Below, piece after piece: positions 16,000-25,980 of a stretch of 64,000 nucleotides of DNA. Each line of letters begins with the position of its first letter. Position 1 is the stretch's first letter. The notes beneath the pieces were generated by a model, which saw only the letters and a program-made list of their open reading frames with translations, did no database searches and was not told the origin of the DNA. The translations under genes and the position numbers were made by a program. The DNA comes from CATOSP01 sp965197545 (GTDB lineage: Bacteria; Chloroflexota; Dehalococcoidia; Lucifugimonadales; UBA3495): NCBI GenBank assembly GCA_965197545.1, contig CBDANJ010000005.1, forward strand, positions 5,678 to 69,677, given 5' to 3'.

Positions 16000-16275
16000 T
16001 CACAGTTCGAGGCCGAGCTTGTCGGCCAGTTCACGTATGGCTTGCCGAGCGTCCTTTCTTTGTTCGCCGTTATTAATCCGGTGGATGGCTTGGTCCCAGA
16101 TGTGGCCGCGCTGCAGCTCGTGGACCATGTAATCGTAGGTCTCCGGACTCATTACCACGAGGGCGGCTTCGCCGTTCTGAGTGATGGTCTCGACCGCGCC
16201 GTCTTTCACTCTGGCCAGATGATCGCTCCAGGACCTCTTGGTGAAACCGGTGCGCTTCCCTGATAGAGGCCACGC
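16000..16275 (-). pseudogene. Phd/YefM-family antitoxin, frameshifted at the N-terminus
   Basis: The core DHLARVKDGAVETITQNGEA, LVVMSPETYDYMVHEL and the helical C-terminus are typical of Phd/YefM antitoxins. The preceding FTKRSW matches the family N-terminus, but the start region (KVVRGLYQGSA) is in a different frame, so one indel near 16240 breaks it. No intact partner toxin follows. Remnant of a further TA locus. Confidence 0.65.
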
Positions 16276-16318
16276 ACTACCTTCAGCCTGTCGTGAATGC
16301 CCACATGGCTTGCCCTCA

Positions 16319-16459
16319 AATTTTCAAACATCCAAACTTTCAAAAGTTTATATACTCAAACACTCGGACTTTTGGTATAATCGCAGGCAGTGATCATCAC
16401 CGTTGCCAGCTTCAGGGGTGGGGTAGGGAAGACGACGACCGCCGTACACCTCGCCGCGC
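16319..16459 (+). pseudogene. parA: Inverted duplicate of the parA promoter and first codons
   Basis: Matches the complement of 26503-26642 with only a few substitutions. It contains the palindromic AT-rich operator, a perfect -10 TATAAT at 16377-16382, the GTG start at 16390 and the Walker A region FRGGVGKTTTAVHL. Homology ends after about 23 codons, where the sequence joins a symporter relic. This scrap still carries a promoter that could fire rightwards. Confidence 0.88.
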
Positions 16460-16529
16460 ACGGCGCAAAGAATCAGCTCGGGCTCCGTTTGTCGCCACTT
16501 GAAGATCGCCGGTCGGATTGCCTTCTTCA

Positions 16530-17060
16530 TGATCTCTTCAGGCTACCAGCTGGCGCCGGCCAAAGTTGCAACACAACCCCGAGGATCCACGGGCGGTTCA
16601 GTCCGCGGCAAAACTTTTTCGACCACGGCGGCCCCGATCGCATCGCCACACACGTTGACCGCGGTCCGGAAACGGTCCAGCAGCCAATCGATCGAGAGGA
16701 TCAACCCGATATATTCCACGGGCAGGCCCACCGCATTGAGGACAATGACCATAGTGACCAGGCCAGCTTCCGGGATTCCCGCCGCCCCGATCGCTGCCAT
16801 CGTTGCCGTCGCGGCCACCACGATCTGCTGCGAGAGGGCCAGCTCAAAACCGACGGCCTAGGCGATGAAGATAGACGCTACGGCCTCATAAAGGGCGGTT
16901 CCATCCATGTTGACCGTGGCTCCGAGCGGCAGAACGAAATCGACCGACCGCTTGGACACTTTGGCGTTGGTGACTGCGCACTCCATTGTGACGGGAAGCG
17001 TCGCACTCGAGCTGGCTGTCGAGAATGCCGTCAGAAGCGCTTCCGACAGCGGTCGCGCTC
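16530..17060 (-). pseudogene. Dicarboxylate/amino-acid:cation symporter fragment (DAACS)
   Basis: Reading leftwards the DAACS signature segments appear in order: LLTAFSTASSSATLPVT, the GATVNMDGTALYEAVASIF block, ATMAAIGAAGIPEAGLVTMV, then AVGLPVEYIGLILSIDWLLDR and VNVCGDAIGAAVVEK. A TAG stop at 16858-16860 interrupts the frame just after VASIFIA, and the N-terminal half is missing. It is a dead scrap of a GltP/DctA-like Na+/H+-coupled transporter. Confidence 0.85.
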
Positions 17061-17345
17061 AAGCAACCCCCCTATCTCTCCGACGTCTTCGCGGTCGCTT
17101 TCCAGCTCCTGATTGCGGGGCTCCACCGCCCTCGCGGGCTGCTCTGCGCTCGGCTCTAGCAACGTTGTGCGGCCCGATGTGCACACCAGGTTCCCGATGC
17201 TCCAGGCGCGTGGTTTCTCCTGCTTTTTCCTTTATCAGGAAGGGGTTGATTTGGGAGTTTTTTGAGAAGGAGTTCCCTTGTCAGAGGGGTCATAGCCTTC
17301 CTCTTCGCCTGTGGTCGTCCTGTCCTGGGTTCTGTTCCGGGTCGA

Positions 17346-17373
17346 TTTATTCACAGGTTAGTCGCTCTTACTA
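17346..17373 (-). other. Orphan origin-core remnant
   Basis: The complement reads tagtaagagcgactaacc then tgtgaataaa, matching the conserved core of the replication origins, including a DnaA-box-like end. No repA or iterons remain around it. Confidence 0.6.
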
Positions 17374-17399
17374 CCTTCTTGATTAAGAAGGGGCGCAAC

Positions 17400-17935
17400 T
17401 TCACTGGCGGCGACCTGTTGAGGTCGATCCGCCGTCAACCCTGCGCACCACTCTTGCCTTGCGACTTCTTGAAAGCCGCGTCTCCAACCCTCGTTTCGGG
17501 TGGGTTGAGAAAAGAATCCGGACCGCCTGTGAACTCGCAGAGGCAATTCTCGAGGTTTCAAGACCCGGCGCCCGGACCGGACAGCACAGTCACTGGGTTT
17601 TCCCGTGGCCATAGGGTGTTCCAACCAACTCCTGCAGCACTTTTGGGAATCGGGCTGGGACGTGACCAGAGGCAACGAAAGTCTGTACGTTGTTGAACCC
17701 CCTCCCGACCGGGTCGAGTTGCGTCCCCGGGAGGCACAGAGAATGATGGAGGGGGTTCTCTTTCTCCCCGCTTACCTTAGGGTTGCCCAGCAAAGACATT
17801 GCGAGACTGGCCCATCTTGTCACCTTACTAGGCGTTAGTCCGCCATCGACACTAAAGGATAAACCCAGACCAACCTAAATCCGCAAAGACGAGACTGGTG
17901 GTAAACATCCAGGTTTAAACTGAACCAGTGCAACC
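17400..17935. other. Stretch without recognisable genes
   Basis: Open frames here are short and overlapping. One minus-strand frame (about 17594-17823, ending ELVGTPYGHGKTQ) could be the tail of a lost gene but has no family I can name. Confidence 0.3.
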
Positions 17936-17951
17936 GCTTGGCCGGCTCCTT

Positions 17952-17987
17952 CAGCCTGAGTGAGCGCTGTAGGAATCGCCGTCCTTA
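17952..17987 (+). mobile_element. IS200/IS605 right-end scrap
   Basis: cagcctgagtgagcgctgta and the following bases closely match the right end of the IS605-type element at about 28458-28500 (cagcctgagtgagcgccgta). The rest of that element is missing here. Confidence 0.6.
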
Positions 17988-18117
17988 CTTCTCGAATCAT
18001 CAAAAGAAACTTTGGCGCCTCTCGGTTCTTGGTGGTCGGTGGTCTCCCGACGTCGGAAGCGCTCTCTTTTTTTCACTTGCTTCTCATGCCATCTGTGATA
18101 CATTAATGGCCCTAAAA

Positions 18118-18324
18118 ATGAGTAAGCCTAGAAAATGGACCAAGGTGCGAGAGTTTCCCCATCGGCTGGGCCTGACCATCGACGATGAGTTGCTCAACCA
18201 CCTGGACGCCGTGGCCGGCAGTCTTGAGATCAGCCGGGCTGAAGTAATGCGGCGCGTGCTCCGGGCAGGGATCGACGACCTCCAAAAGCAAGAAAAGCCC
18301 CCCCTTAGCACTAGACAGGAGTAA
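18118..18324 (+). CDS. Ribbon-helix-helix DNA-binding protein
   Basis: 68 residues. LGLTIDDELLNHLDAVAGSLEISRAEVMRRVLRAGIDDL fits a CopG/Arc-type ribbon-helix-helix unit, with a basic N-terminus and polar C-terminal tail. Such proteins act as antitoxins, plasmid copy-number repressors or partition adaptors. No partner gene is seen next to it. The ATG at 18118 is the second of two close in-frame starts (the first at 18106). Confidence 0.6.
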   Translation: MSKPRKWTKVREFPHRLGLTIDDELLNHLDAVAGSLEISRAEVMRRVLRAGIDDLQKQEKPPLSTRQE

Positions 18325-18643
18325 GGCCGCTGAGAATTTTAAACCGACGAAAGAAAAAGGAGAAAACCGACAAGATCTTGAAACCGGTCGCTCCCCCCGG
18401 TGAGTTTCTAGAATATCAATAAGGGCTTTCTGGTTCGGACTGTGGGTCACCGTAGGACGCCCCAGGGGCGGCTTTTTCAACCTTGGAAGGGTGGGGCAGA
18501 TCATTCGGGCCTTGTGGAGCCGTCAGGGGCAAGGGTTTTCGCGAGCTGGAACGTCGGAGTGATAGAGGATTTCGAGGAGAAAAAGGATCAGCACGCCCTT
18601 AGCCGCCGTGGGGAATCCGCCAGAAAGAGAAAAAAGTATTGAT

Positions 18644-18671
18644 TGACACTTTTGTTGGAGTAGAGTATCTC
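18644..18671 (+). promoter_or_regulatory. Putative promoter for the secreted protein at 18728
   Basis: A perfect -35 TTGACA at 18644-18649 is followed 16 bp later by the weak -10 TATCTC at 18666-18671. The start codon lies 57 bp further on behind aaaggag, so the spacing is consistent with a leader of ordinary length. Confidence 0.45.
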
Positions 18672-18727
18672 TTACGGTTACTTTAGTTTTTAAGGCAGAT
18701 CAGAACAATGAAAGGAGTTCTATCGAA

Positions 18728-20167
18728 ATGAGTAAAACCAAAACACTATTCACTATGGCCCTGCTGGTCCTGTTGGGATCGATGGGCGCGGCGCAAGCGC
18801 AGAACTTCGCCGAGGTCAAGCTGTTTACGACCCCGGCGGACTTCGCACGGGAGGGGGGTAAAAACGAGGCGGCTGGTAGCATCCTCCTCAATTCTTCTGC
18901 CGAAGCCGCTCTCCGGGCAGACGGTGCAATGATCGAGCTGCATTTTTCCGTTCCCCTTGCGGCAGATATAGACACCGCAACCCAAGCCGTCGAGGCTACC
19001 CAAGTGACGGTAACAGGCGACACTGGTGCCGAAGTGACGGGGATGGCGGAGAACGAAGATAACGACGGCAATGGGACCATCATGATTAATCCCACCACCG
19101 GCGCTGGCCAAAATCTGCTCATCCAAAACGTGAAGTTGGACGTCAGCGGCGCCGATGAAGCCGTTACCGTGACTCTTAAAGTAACTGCAGGAACGGACGA
19201 CTTTATACGGATTGACGGTCCCAGCTCCGCCATGGTGATCGGCGGCATCAAGGTTGGCGTGGAAGCCGAAGTCACGACGGTTACCGTTCGAACCCGAGGC
19301 ACCGGTGCTGGCGGAGTGATGGCCTCTCTGACCCTGAAGGAATCCTTCAAGGGTGCCTTCATGACGGGCAACATGGTGACAGTCGATTCCTCCGGCATCC
19401 CGGAGGGAGCCACGCTGACAGCCATGGTGACTAGTAATCTTGTAGCAAATGAGGACGCAGATCCTCCGGTTGTGGTCGACGACACGACTCCCTACGCTAC
19501 AGTGAGCGCAGTGAAAGATGGATCCGCCACGGTAACGCTGGGTGGCAACGACGGTACGAACGATAGGCCGACTCCTGCCAGCGTCACGCTAGAGCTGACG
19601 TTGACAGCCAATCCGGCCGACGAGAACGCAGAGATATCCTTCCCGCTGGCCCGGTCCAGCGTCATGGCGAAAGCCACCTTCACAGATCCAACCGGTCTGG
19701 TTAATAACTTTGAGGATGCGTTCACGGATTACGTGACTGTTTTCAATATCCGTCCGGCCCAGTGCGAGATTCTCTTTCCGGTCGTGACTGTCAGACCCGC
19801 GACACCCATGATGGGTATGTGGGATACGGCAATCTCCGTCACCAACCCGGCGTATGAGGACGAAATGGCGTCCGGCGGTCTGACGTTCACCTTCTACCCG
19901 ATGGGGGCCGACCCTGTGATGTATGAAACTGGAATGGGCTCTCCAGGAGACGGGCTGGAGGCTGATGGAACTCTCGCCCCAGGAGGCACCTATCAGGTCT
20001 TGATAAGTCAGATTCTTAGCTCCACCGGCTGGGGAGACAGTTTCCGAGGCCACGTCCATATCCTGGCTGATTACACGAACTGCACCGGCGTGGGCTGGGT
20101 AACCGATTGGATGGGGGTCAACCAAGCCTATTCTGCGGTCGTGATCAGTTCTGATACCGGCGAGTAG
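18728..20167 (+). CDS. Secreted protein with repeated beta-sandwich domains
   Basis: 479 residues with a clear signal peptide (MSKTKTLFTMALLVLLGSMGAAQAQ, cleavage after AQA). The mature part is rich in Thr, Val, Gly and Asp, consistent with cohesin- or Ig-like beta-sandwiches. The block SLTLKESFKGAFMTGN closely resembles LTLKEGFASAFSGN in the 793-residue protein at 22673-25054, so the two share a domain. Three Cys occur in the C-terminal half. A strong terminator follows. Probably cell-surface or periplasmic; the exact role is unknown. Confidence 0.8.
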   Translation: MSKTKTLFTMALLVLLGSMGAAQAQNFAEVKLFTTPADFAREGGKNEAAGSILLNSSAEAALRADGAMIELHFSVPLAADIDTATQAVEATQVTVTGDTGAEVTGMAENEDNDGNGTIMINPTTGAGQNLLIQNVKLDVSGADEAVTVTLKVTAGTDDFIRIDGPSSAMVIGGIKVGVEAEVTTVTVRTRGTGAGGVMASLTLKESFKGAFMTGNMVTVDSSGIPEGATLTAMVTSNLVANEDADPPVVVDDTTPYATVSAVKDGSATVTLGGNDGTNDRPTPASVTLELTLTANPADENAEISFPLARSSVMAKATFTDPTGLVNNFEDAFTDYVTVFNIRPAQCEILFPVVTVRPATPMMGMWDTAISVTNPAYEDEMASGGLTFTFYPMGADPVMYETGMGSPGDGLEADGTLAPGGTYQVLISQILSSTGWGDSFRGHVHILADYTNCTGVGWVTDWMGVNQAYSAVVISSDTGE

Positions 20168-20200
20168 ATCTGGCCAACTGCCTAGTGATCCGATCGACCA

Positions 20201-20240
20201 AGCAAACGGCCCCCTTTTACCGGGGGCCGTTTGCTTTCTT
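20201..20240 (+). terminator. Rho-independent terminator
   Basis: Perfect 14-bp arms agcaaacggccccc and gggggccgtttgct enclose a 7-base loop, followed by a T-rich tract (ttctt). It lies 34 bp after the stop of the secreted-protein gene. Confidence 0.92.
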
Positions 20241-20443
20241 AGACCCCTAGGTGGAGCTAGACCCGATTGAGGGTTTGGGTTGGACATAATCTCCTTCCCA
20301 TATCCACCCTTTCGGCATACGGAAGAGCCGTTACAGTCCTTCGATTCCGTTTCGTATCGCCTGGTTCTCCCCCCCCGGGGGGGGCATAGGTGATACGGGT
20401 TTGTAACCATACCCAACGAGAAGCCCGCTCATTTAGAAAGGCG

Positions 20444-21574
20444 ATGTCACTTGTTTGCATCGAAGCTTCATCTTCCGGGCTCGCCGCCCTTTCCCTCATC
20501 GGGGTTATGCTTCTGTGCAATCCCCCCGCCTGGGCCAAGCCTGCTGAAACAATTCCACAAGACCTCGAGACCGTTCCGGATTTAAACCAGCTTCAGCAGG
20601 AGGTGCTGGAGTTTTGGTCGCTGGTGGTCCAGGGGAAAAAGTTTCAAGCCTTGCGCTATGTCGCGGAAGGACAAGACCACTTTCTGAACTGGAAGTGGCC
20701 TCTAGTTCGATCCTACCGGGTAACGAATCTGGATTTGAAGAATGGATCGGACGAGGTTCTCGTCACGACAACGGCCATGGTCAGCCCTCCGGGGTTCGAG
20801 GCGGCGTTGAGTTGGCCGGTTCGGCAACGATGGGTCTTCCGGGACCAAGACTGGCGAATCCTGGTTGAAGGATCGAACCCGGCAGCCGTCTTTGGGGGGA
20901 AGAGCCGGATCCGGACAACGTCTGGGCGCGATCAGGCGGAGACCCTCAAGCAGTTCAAGCGACTCCAGATTGGGCCAAAGCGGATCCATTTCGGTGCGGT
21001 TCTCCAGGGAGAAACGATCTGGCAGGAGCTCACCTACAAAAACGAAGGCGAGCTTGGGATCCGGGTACGAGTGATCCAGTCCCCACGCTGGGTGGCTCTT
21101 GATCGGAGCGATTTTATTGCCGGTCCAGAGGACGAAGGGACGTGGCTTCTGGGTGTGTTTACGGAGAATCTAGAGGGCGAGGTTCAGGGGGAGCTCACTC
21201 TGGAATTGAGCCACGGCACGGTTCGTCAGGAACAAATGGTTTCGGTTCTGGGATCGATCACACCGCCTCTGAGCCTCGCTCCAGGACGCTTGGTTCTCGT
21301 CCCGGGAATTTCCTATGAAATTCGGGTTCAAAATCACACCCACCAAGAAGTCCGCATTGCTGAAATTGTGTCGCCGGTGGACTTTCTTGTAGCGAAGTGG
21401 TCTTCATCGGCGAGCGGCCACATCGTTCCAGATGGCAGTGCGGCCCTGAAGGTCACATGGGACGCAGACCGTGCGCCTCAGGACTGGAGCGGGGGGATCC
21501 TGCGGCTGCTTTTGGATCAGCCCGTAGCCGGTCGGTCGGAGCTCACGGTTCCGATCCTGCGACAGTTTCCCTAA
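20444..21574 (+). CDS. Secreted hypothetical protein with Ig-like domains
   Basis: About 376 residues from MSLVCIEASSSGLAAL; 18 further upstream codons are open. The hydrophobic stretch ending NPPAWA is a signal peptide. The first half (LEFWSLVVQGKKFQALRYV, RQRWVFRDQDWRILVE) resembles SnoaL/NTF2-type proteins by pattern. The second half carries sequences like GPKRIHFGAVLQGETIWQE and LSLAPGRLVLVPGISY, as in DUF1573/ASH-type Ig folds. No catalytic motif is seen. Downstream is a lipoprotein-type pseudogene at 21581, only 6 bp away. Confidence 0.72.
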   Translation: MSLVCIEASSSGLAALSLIGVMLLCNPPAWAKPAETIPQDLETVPDLNQLQQEVLEFWSLVVQGKKFQALRYVAEGQDHFLNWKWPLVRSYRVTNLDLKNGSDEVLVTTTAMVSPPGFEAALSWPVRQRWVFRDQDWRILVEGSNPAAVFGGKSRIRTTSGRDQAETLKQFKRLQIGPKRIHFGAVLQGETIWQELTYKNEGELGIRVRVIQSPRWVALDRSDFIAGPEDEGTWLLGVFTENLEGEVQGELTLELSHGTVRQEQMVSVLGSITPPLSLAPGRLVLVPGISYEIRVQNHTHQEVRIAEIVSPVDFLVAKWSSSASGHIVPDGSAALKVTWDADRAPQDWSGGILRLLLDQPVAGRSELTVPILRQFP

Positions 21575-21580
21575 AGAACA

Positions 21581-22608
21581 ATGGGCTTTTTGGTCGAACG
21601 ATTCTCACCGAGCAACCCCTTGCGAGGTGACGGGTTTCCCCTGCTGGTTCTCTTCGGAGCCTTTGGGCTCGCCGGTTGTGTCTCCAAGCCGACCTTGGAG
21701 ATGTTTCAGGAGGATGATCCGCCGTGCTACGACCGCTCGGACCAACCCCAGACCGCGGTCGTGGATACCCACGTGCACTTCCGGCCGTTTGGAGGTGTCG
21801 CGATTCTGTTCGAGGAGACCGTTTCCTACCTGAAGGAGGCCAGCGTTCTGTTTGCCAACATCTATGGCATCGGTCAGGCGCTGCCACCGGAGTCCTCCTG
21901 CACGTACTACTTGGATTGCCCCGAAACGCCCGTGACGCCGACGTTCAAAAACGATTTCGTCAATGCCGCCAACTACAGCACAAACACCTCAATGGATGTC
22001 CATTTGACGCTTGCGATGACCTTCCCGGACTTGTCGCAACCCGAGTCGATTCTTCCTGGGATGCAGCTGTTGGAGAAGGAGTACCCGGGCGCCTTCAAGT
22101 GGATGGGCGAGGTCAATCTGGTGAAGCAGGCCTTGTTCGACAATGGGCGGGAGCCGGTCTCCGCCGCCCTGGAGGAGTGCTCGCCGTTTATGGAGGTGCT
22201 CCGCTTGTATCCCGAGGACACGATTGTCTGGATGCCCTCCAGCACACCAGTACGATGGCGGCGCTGTTGGACCGCTACCCCAATCTGATGCTGGATATCT
22301 CCTGGCGAGGGATTGACGATCTCTACTTCTCGGGCCCGAGCAAGAAGAGGTTCTACGTTGCGTTCCTGAATGACTACTCGGAACGGGTACTGCCTGGGAC
22401 GGACTTTTTGGCATCGAGGGACAAGGACATCGACGTGTACCGAACGAAGCTCTGGATCACGAGCGGGATCCTTCGCGATCTGAACGACACCGCTTTCCGG
22501 AACATCGGGTGCAATTAAACAAAGGTACCCAACATCGCCTTGGGGGAGAACTATTTCCGTCTGTTGGAGCTGGACTACACCGCGCCGTCCATATGCGCGA
22601 GTCGATAG
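21581..22608 (+). pseudogene. Lipoprotein metal-dependent hydrolase, decayed
   Basis: Begins MGFLVERFSP with a lipobox-like LFGAFGLAGC. Amidohydrolase features follow: VVDTHVHFRPFGG (HxH metal ligands), EVLRLYPEDTIVWM, MAALLDRYPNLMLDISWRG and LPGTDFLASRDKD. The frame shifts near 22240 and sequence between the VWM and MAALL blocks is missing. A further break precedes ALGENYFRLLELDY at the C-terminus. The N-terminal metal pair survives but no full-length enzyme can be made. Confidence 0.85.
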
Positions 22609-22672
22609 GAGGGCTTGGAGGTCCCCGCTCGTGGTGCGTCGACGATACGGGCCCTCGCGTCGGCCGATCCGC

Positions 22673-25054
22673 TTAGTCTTCCCGGGGAATCGATGCGATC
22701 CACTCTCCGGTCAGATCGCCGAACAGAGCGAAGCTCTCCACCGCTCCGTCCTGGGAGAACACCCGGAAGCCTCCCCCCCGTTGGCCGGACGTCTCTGGGA
22801 TCAATTCAAAAAGGAGTTTGGCCAAGCGGGCGCCTGGATCGAGCTGAAAGTCGGCGGCCCCGACCACCTGGCCCGACGCATCGAACGCTTCCACGGTCCC
22901 GTCAACCGGCATTCTCCCCCGGTTTTTGATGGCCAATCCGGTAAAGAAGCCCTGATCCTGTACCACATGGGTGTAAAGGGCGTCCTTATCCGCCCCACGG
23001 AAAAGCGGAATCGTGGCCGAGTACCGGCCATCCAAGCTCTTGAACCGAACCGACCCGTTGATGCTGCGGGGGACCAGGTAAGGGCCGAGAAAAGCATTCA
23101 GGAGCTCGATCTCAAGGGAGCCCGTGAGCAACTCGGCCGTGGACAAGCCGAACAGAACTGAAAAGTCGACAACCCTCTGCTCGCGGGGTGCCAAAATAAA
23201 ATCCGGCGAGACGAGGATGGCTTGGCCGAAATCGTCAAGGACCAAAATGCGAAGCTCCGCGTCCTTGAACCCGTCGCTGTTGATGAGGTTGAGCTCTGTC
23301 TCCAGACCGGCCCCGAGCCCGATGTGGGCGATTCCATAGGATGGCCGCAGAGAAGTCGTCTGGGCTGGTAGGTAATTGATCGTCTTTTCGTTTCCAAACG
23401 TCTCATGCGCCACCACTCCCTCTCCGGTGGCCTCGCCCCGGATGTACCCCCCCTGAAAGTCCGACAGCTCGACGGCAAAGAAGGTCCCAACACTCTCTGA
23501 GATCGTCCCCCGCGGACCCAGAGCTCGGTCGGTCGAGGACACCCTCTCCCCGTTGCCGTCATAGAGGGATGCCCGGATCTCGGTGTCGGCTTTTTCCGAT
23601 GGATTGAACAAGTGCACGACCGTGAACGGCTCCTCTCCCTCCCGGGAGATGTTCGGAAGCAGGAACCGGGTGCGCGGAGGTTGACTCGCCGCCCCGCCGC
23701 CGCCCCGGGTTTGATCGTCCCCCAGCAGGAAGATTGCTCCGATTTCGGCTCGCCGGGTGCGTGCTGCGATCGTTCCGGCCTCGACCTCCAGAATCCCGGA
23801 CCCCAAAACCTCTTCAATCGCCACCGAGACCTGCTCCCCCTGACCGACCGGCAAGGAAGCCGGATTCACGATATCCGGCCCCAAGACCAGACGGCCCTCC
23901 GGGCCCAACGCCTCCAGGCGGACGTTTAGATCCAGGCTGCTTCGATTCGTGAACTGGAGCCGGAGCGGCCCGAGACGGAAACTGATCGGGAAATAGGTCT
24001 CAAATTCCGGTAAAGGGAGTTCCTCCTCGGGAGGAACAAACTTCGTCTGATACCGAGGAATGCAAGGATTTCCGCCACACTGCTCATCCTCTTCCGGAGC
24101 CAGCGTGGCCTGCAGGAATACGGCCGCGGGTTGTGCCACCACCGGCAGCCCTTCCGGCGGCTGCGAGTCGTCCGTGGATTCATCTTCCGGAGTGTCCATT
24201 TCGACCGTGTAGTCGAGTTGGAACGCCTCCACTCGCTGATTGCTGGCCACCTGCGGCGTAAACTCATACGTGATCGTCCGATCGTCGTCCCCGGTCGGCA
24301 GTTTGGTTTCAGACCCTTCCGCCACGGTGAGGGTTGCTCTCGATACGGTTGAGGGCACCGAATCGGGAAAGGTGACCGAAACCCCTTCAGGCAGACCGGT
24401 GATTCGGATCTGCACGCGGGTGGGGGCGTTTTGATTGAATTGCCCGGTGTTCCCCGAGAAGGCTGAAGCAAAACCCTCCTTGAGGGTCAATGTCAGGTCC
24501 GTCGGCCGAAAAGACCTCTCCGGAAGGATGAAGACCACATTCGACTCCAAATCAACTTCCAGGCCAGGTAGAACCTTTGAGATGACCTCGACAGAACGAT
24601 AGCGCTCGAGGATGAAGAAGTCCGACCTAGGCACAACGCTCAGGTTCGCCACAACTCGCTCAGCATCCGTCGCGGCCACATCGAGGCGAACCCCGCTCAG
24701 AGTCAGGACTTCGCCGTTATTGATCTCCTCGCGAATCCGGACCGTGAGGATTCCCGAGGCCAGGTCGGTTGGCTCGATGGACACTCTGGCACTGTCGGAA
24801 ACGACCCCGGTATCCTCAATGGGGATGCCGTAATCGATCACGATTTCACCCGGTCCCGCAGAGCCGGCGGACACGGCAAAAAGAAGGGTTCCAGAGAGCG
24901 CCGATCGATTCGTCTTCGCCACCTCTGTCGGATTGCTGACGACGGCGACAAATCCCTGAGCCAGAAGCGGCGGCTGCGAGAGGAAAACGGACAGGGCGAT
25001 GCACAAAGAAAGCAGACCCCAGAAAATGCCAGCTTGGTTTTTGTAGCGGAACAT
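22673..25054 (-). CDS. Large secreted protein sharing a domain with the 18728 product
   Basis: 793 residues with a signal peptide (IFWGLLSLCIALSVFLSQPPLLAQ). Residues about 40-330 include the region LTLTLKEGFASAFSGNTGQ shared with the 479-residue protein. A Pro/Glu/Asp-rich linker follows (EDESTDDSQPPEG). Residues about 400-793 are beta-rich with three repeats of the type FHP/FLLPNISREGEEPFTV, TEIRASLYDGNG and GTVEAFDASGQVVG. It is probably an exported adhesin or matrix protein. The gene is in the opposite orientation to its neighbours and appears intact. Confidence 0.78.
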   Translation of the reverse strand: MFRYKNQAGIFWGLLSLCIALSVFLSQPPLLAQGFVAVVSNPTEVAKTNRSALSGTLLFAVSAGSAGPGEIVIDYGIPIEDTGVVSDSARVSIEPTDLASGILTVRIREEINNGEVLTLSGVRLDVAATDAERVVANLSVVPRSDFFILERYRSVEVISKVLPGLEVDLESNVVFILPERSFRPTDLTLTLKEGFASAFSGNTGQFNQNAPTRVQIRITGLPEGVSVTFPDSVPSTVSRATLTVAEGSETKLPTGDDDRTITYEFTPQVASNQRVEAFQLDYTVEMDTPEDESTDDSQPPEGLPVVAQPAAVFLQATLAPEEDEQCGGNPCIPRYQTKFVPPEEELPLPEFETYFPISFRLGPLRLQFTNRSSLDLNVRLEALGPEGRLVLGPDIVNPASLPVGQGEQVSVAIEEVLGSGILEVEAGTIAARTRRAEIGAIFLLGDDQTRGGGGAASQPPRTRFLLPNISREGEEPFTVVHLFNPSEKADTEIRASLYDGNGERVSSTDRALGPRGTISESVGTFFAVELSDFQGGYIRGEATGEGVVAHETFGNEKTINYLPAQTTSLRPSYGIAHIGLGAGLETELNLINSDGFKDAELRILVLDDFGQAILVSPDFILAPREQRVVDFSVLFGLSTAELLTGSLEIELLNAFLGPYLVPRSINGSVRFKSLDGRYSATIPLFRGADKDALYTHVVQDQGFFTGLAIKNRGRMPVDGTVEAFDASGQVVGAADFQLDPGARLAKLLFELIPETSGQRGGGFRVFSQDGAVESFALFGDLTGEWIASIPRED

Positions 25055-25604
25055 CCGCCTATTATATCGCCTTACTCGAAGTCGTGGCAGAGTAGCTTGA
25101 GAGATGCCGTGAGGTGTCTTTGAGTGCCGTTCGTCGATCCTGAGGAATTCTCGGGCGGGTTATGGCCCCATGGTTACAGAGCGGCTGGAGCCTGATATCC
25201 CCGGAAGCGCTCACCCTGGAACTCCCCATGAAATCCTGGAACGGCCAGGAGGTAATCTGCATCACCGAAATTCTGACCCCTAAGAGTCCAATGGGGTGCG
25301 GGTGCGGACCCCGGAGGATTGGAATGGAAGGATCTACGGCTGGTCCTGGCTGAACCCATGGGCGGCCGCAGTGGGAATTGAGGAAGACGGCAGATCGGAC
25401 CAACGATATCGGAATTTTACCGAAAGGGCGTTGATTCCCCGGCCCACTGCGACCAGAAATAAACTTTACCCTGATTTCCCTGAAAATTGAAGTGTTTTCC
25501 GCAACAAATGTCTGCTCCACCGGGCGGGGCAGCTCAGGAGGGATTTCCTTTTGGGAGTGTGCTCTAGGACAGTGCGGCCAGGAGAGCCGTAGCGGCCGCT
25601 TGAG
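25055..25604. other. Intergenic stretch, no supported gene
   Basis: A long minus-strand open frame crosses it but has no family features and mixes with a repA scrap; I treat it as spurious. The promoter of the 793-residue protein should lie at 25060-25160. Confidence 0.4.
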
Positions 25605-25690
25605 CGCAAAGGTCCGGCAGGTGGCCCAGAGATAGAGATCGAGGTTCAACGAGGAGAGTTTGAGGGTTGAAGGCGCTCGACCGCGACTAA
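25605..25690 (-). pseudogene. repA: RepA internal remnant
   Basis: Reads LNLDLYLWATCRTFALKRPLRLSWP, matching the RepA segment LGLDLYLWLTYRTFSLKRP of the intact copies. Both sides are unrelated, so it is a relic of about 30 codons. Confidence 0.8.
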
Positions 25691-25710
25691 GCATCTGAGT
25701 ATCGGGGTTG

Positions 25711-25980
25711 TCAACTACGCGCCTTAAGCCACTTGGCAAGTAAGTCCTCGACGAGTTCACTGAACTCCTGGCCTTTGCCCTCTTGCAGCAGCGCAATTTT
25801 GACGCCCTGGTGGGTGTGCCTGCGAATGTAGGCAGTGACCTGCTCGAAGTCTGGATCGTTGCGCTTGCCAGGTGGTCTTCCCCTCCGCCGCCGTTTGGTT
25901 GACACCACCAAAGGTGCAGGCTTGACCGCTGTGTCTTCCCTGTTCTTCGCAGCGTCAATGACCCTCTGGAACTTGCTCAC
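25711..25980 (-). CDS. Small ParA-associated partition protein
   Basis: About 89 residues beginning GTG AGC (VSKFQRVIDAAKNRED), overlapping the parA stop by the GTGA arrangement. A basic linker KRRRRGRPPGKRNDPDF precedes a C-terminal helical domain (EQVTAYIRRHTHQGVKIALL). The order parA then small gene on one transcript identifies it as the centromere-binding partner of the ParA-like ATPase, although no canonical ParB box or RHH motif is seen. Intact. Confidence 0.68.
   Translation of the reverse strand: MSKFQRVIDAAKNREDTAVKPAPLVVSTKRRRRGRPPGKRNDPDFEQVTAYIRRHTHQGVKIALLQEGKGQEFSELVEDLLAKWLKARS

Noticed and set aside
16390..17112. A 240-residue frame beginning with ParA Walker A
   Set aside because: Only the first ~23 codons are ParA; the rest is antisense to a symporter relic.
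20368..20388. C8G8 palindrome
   Set aside because: Probably chance homopolymers; no link to a terminator or element end.
25062..25958. A 298-residue minus-strand frame
   Set aside because: No start site, no family features; it crosses a repA scrap and overlaps the parB-like gene in another frame.
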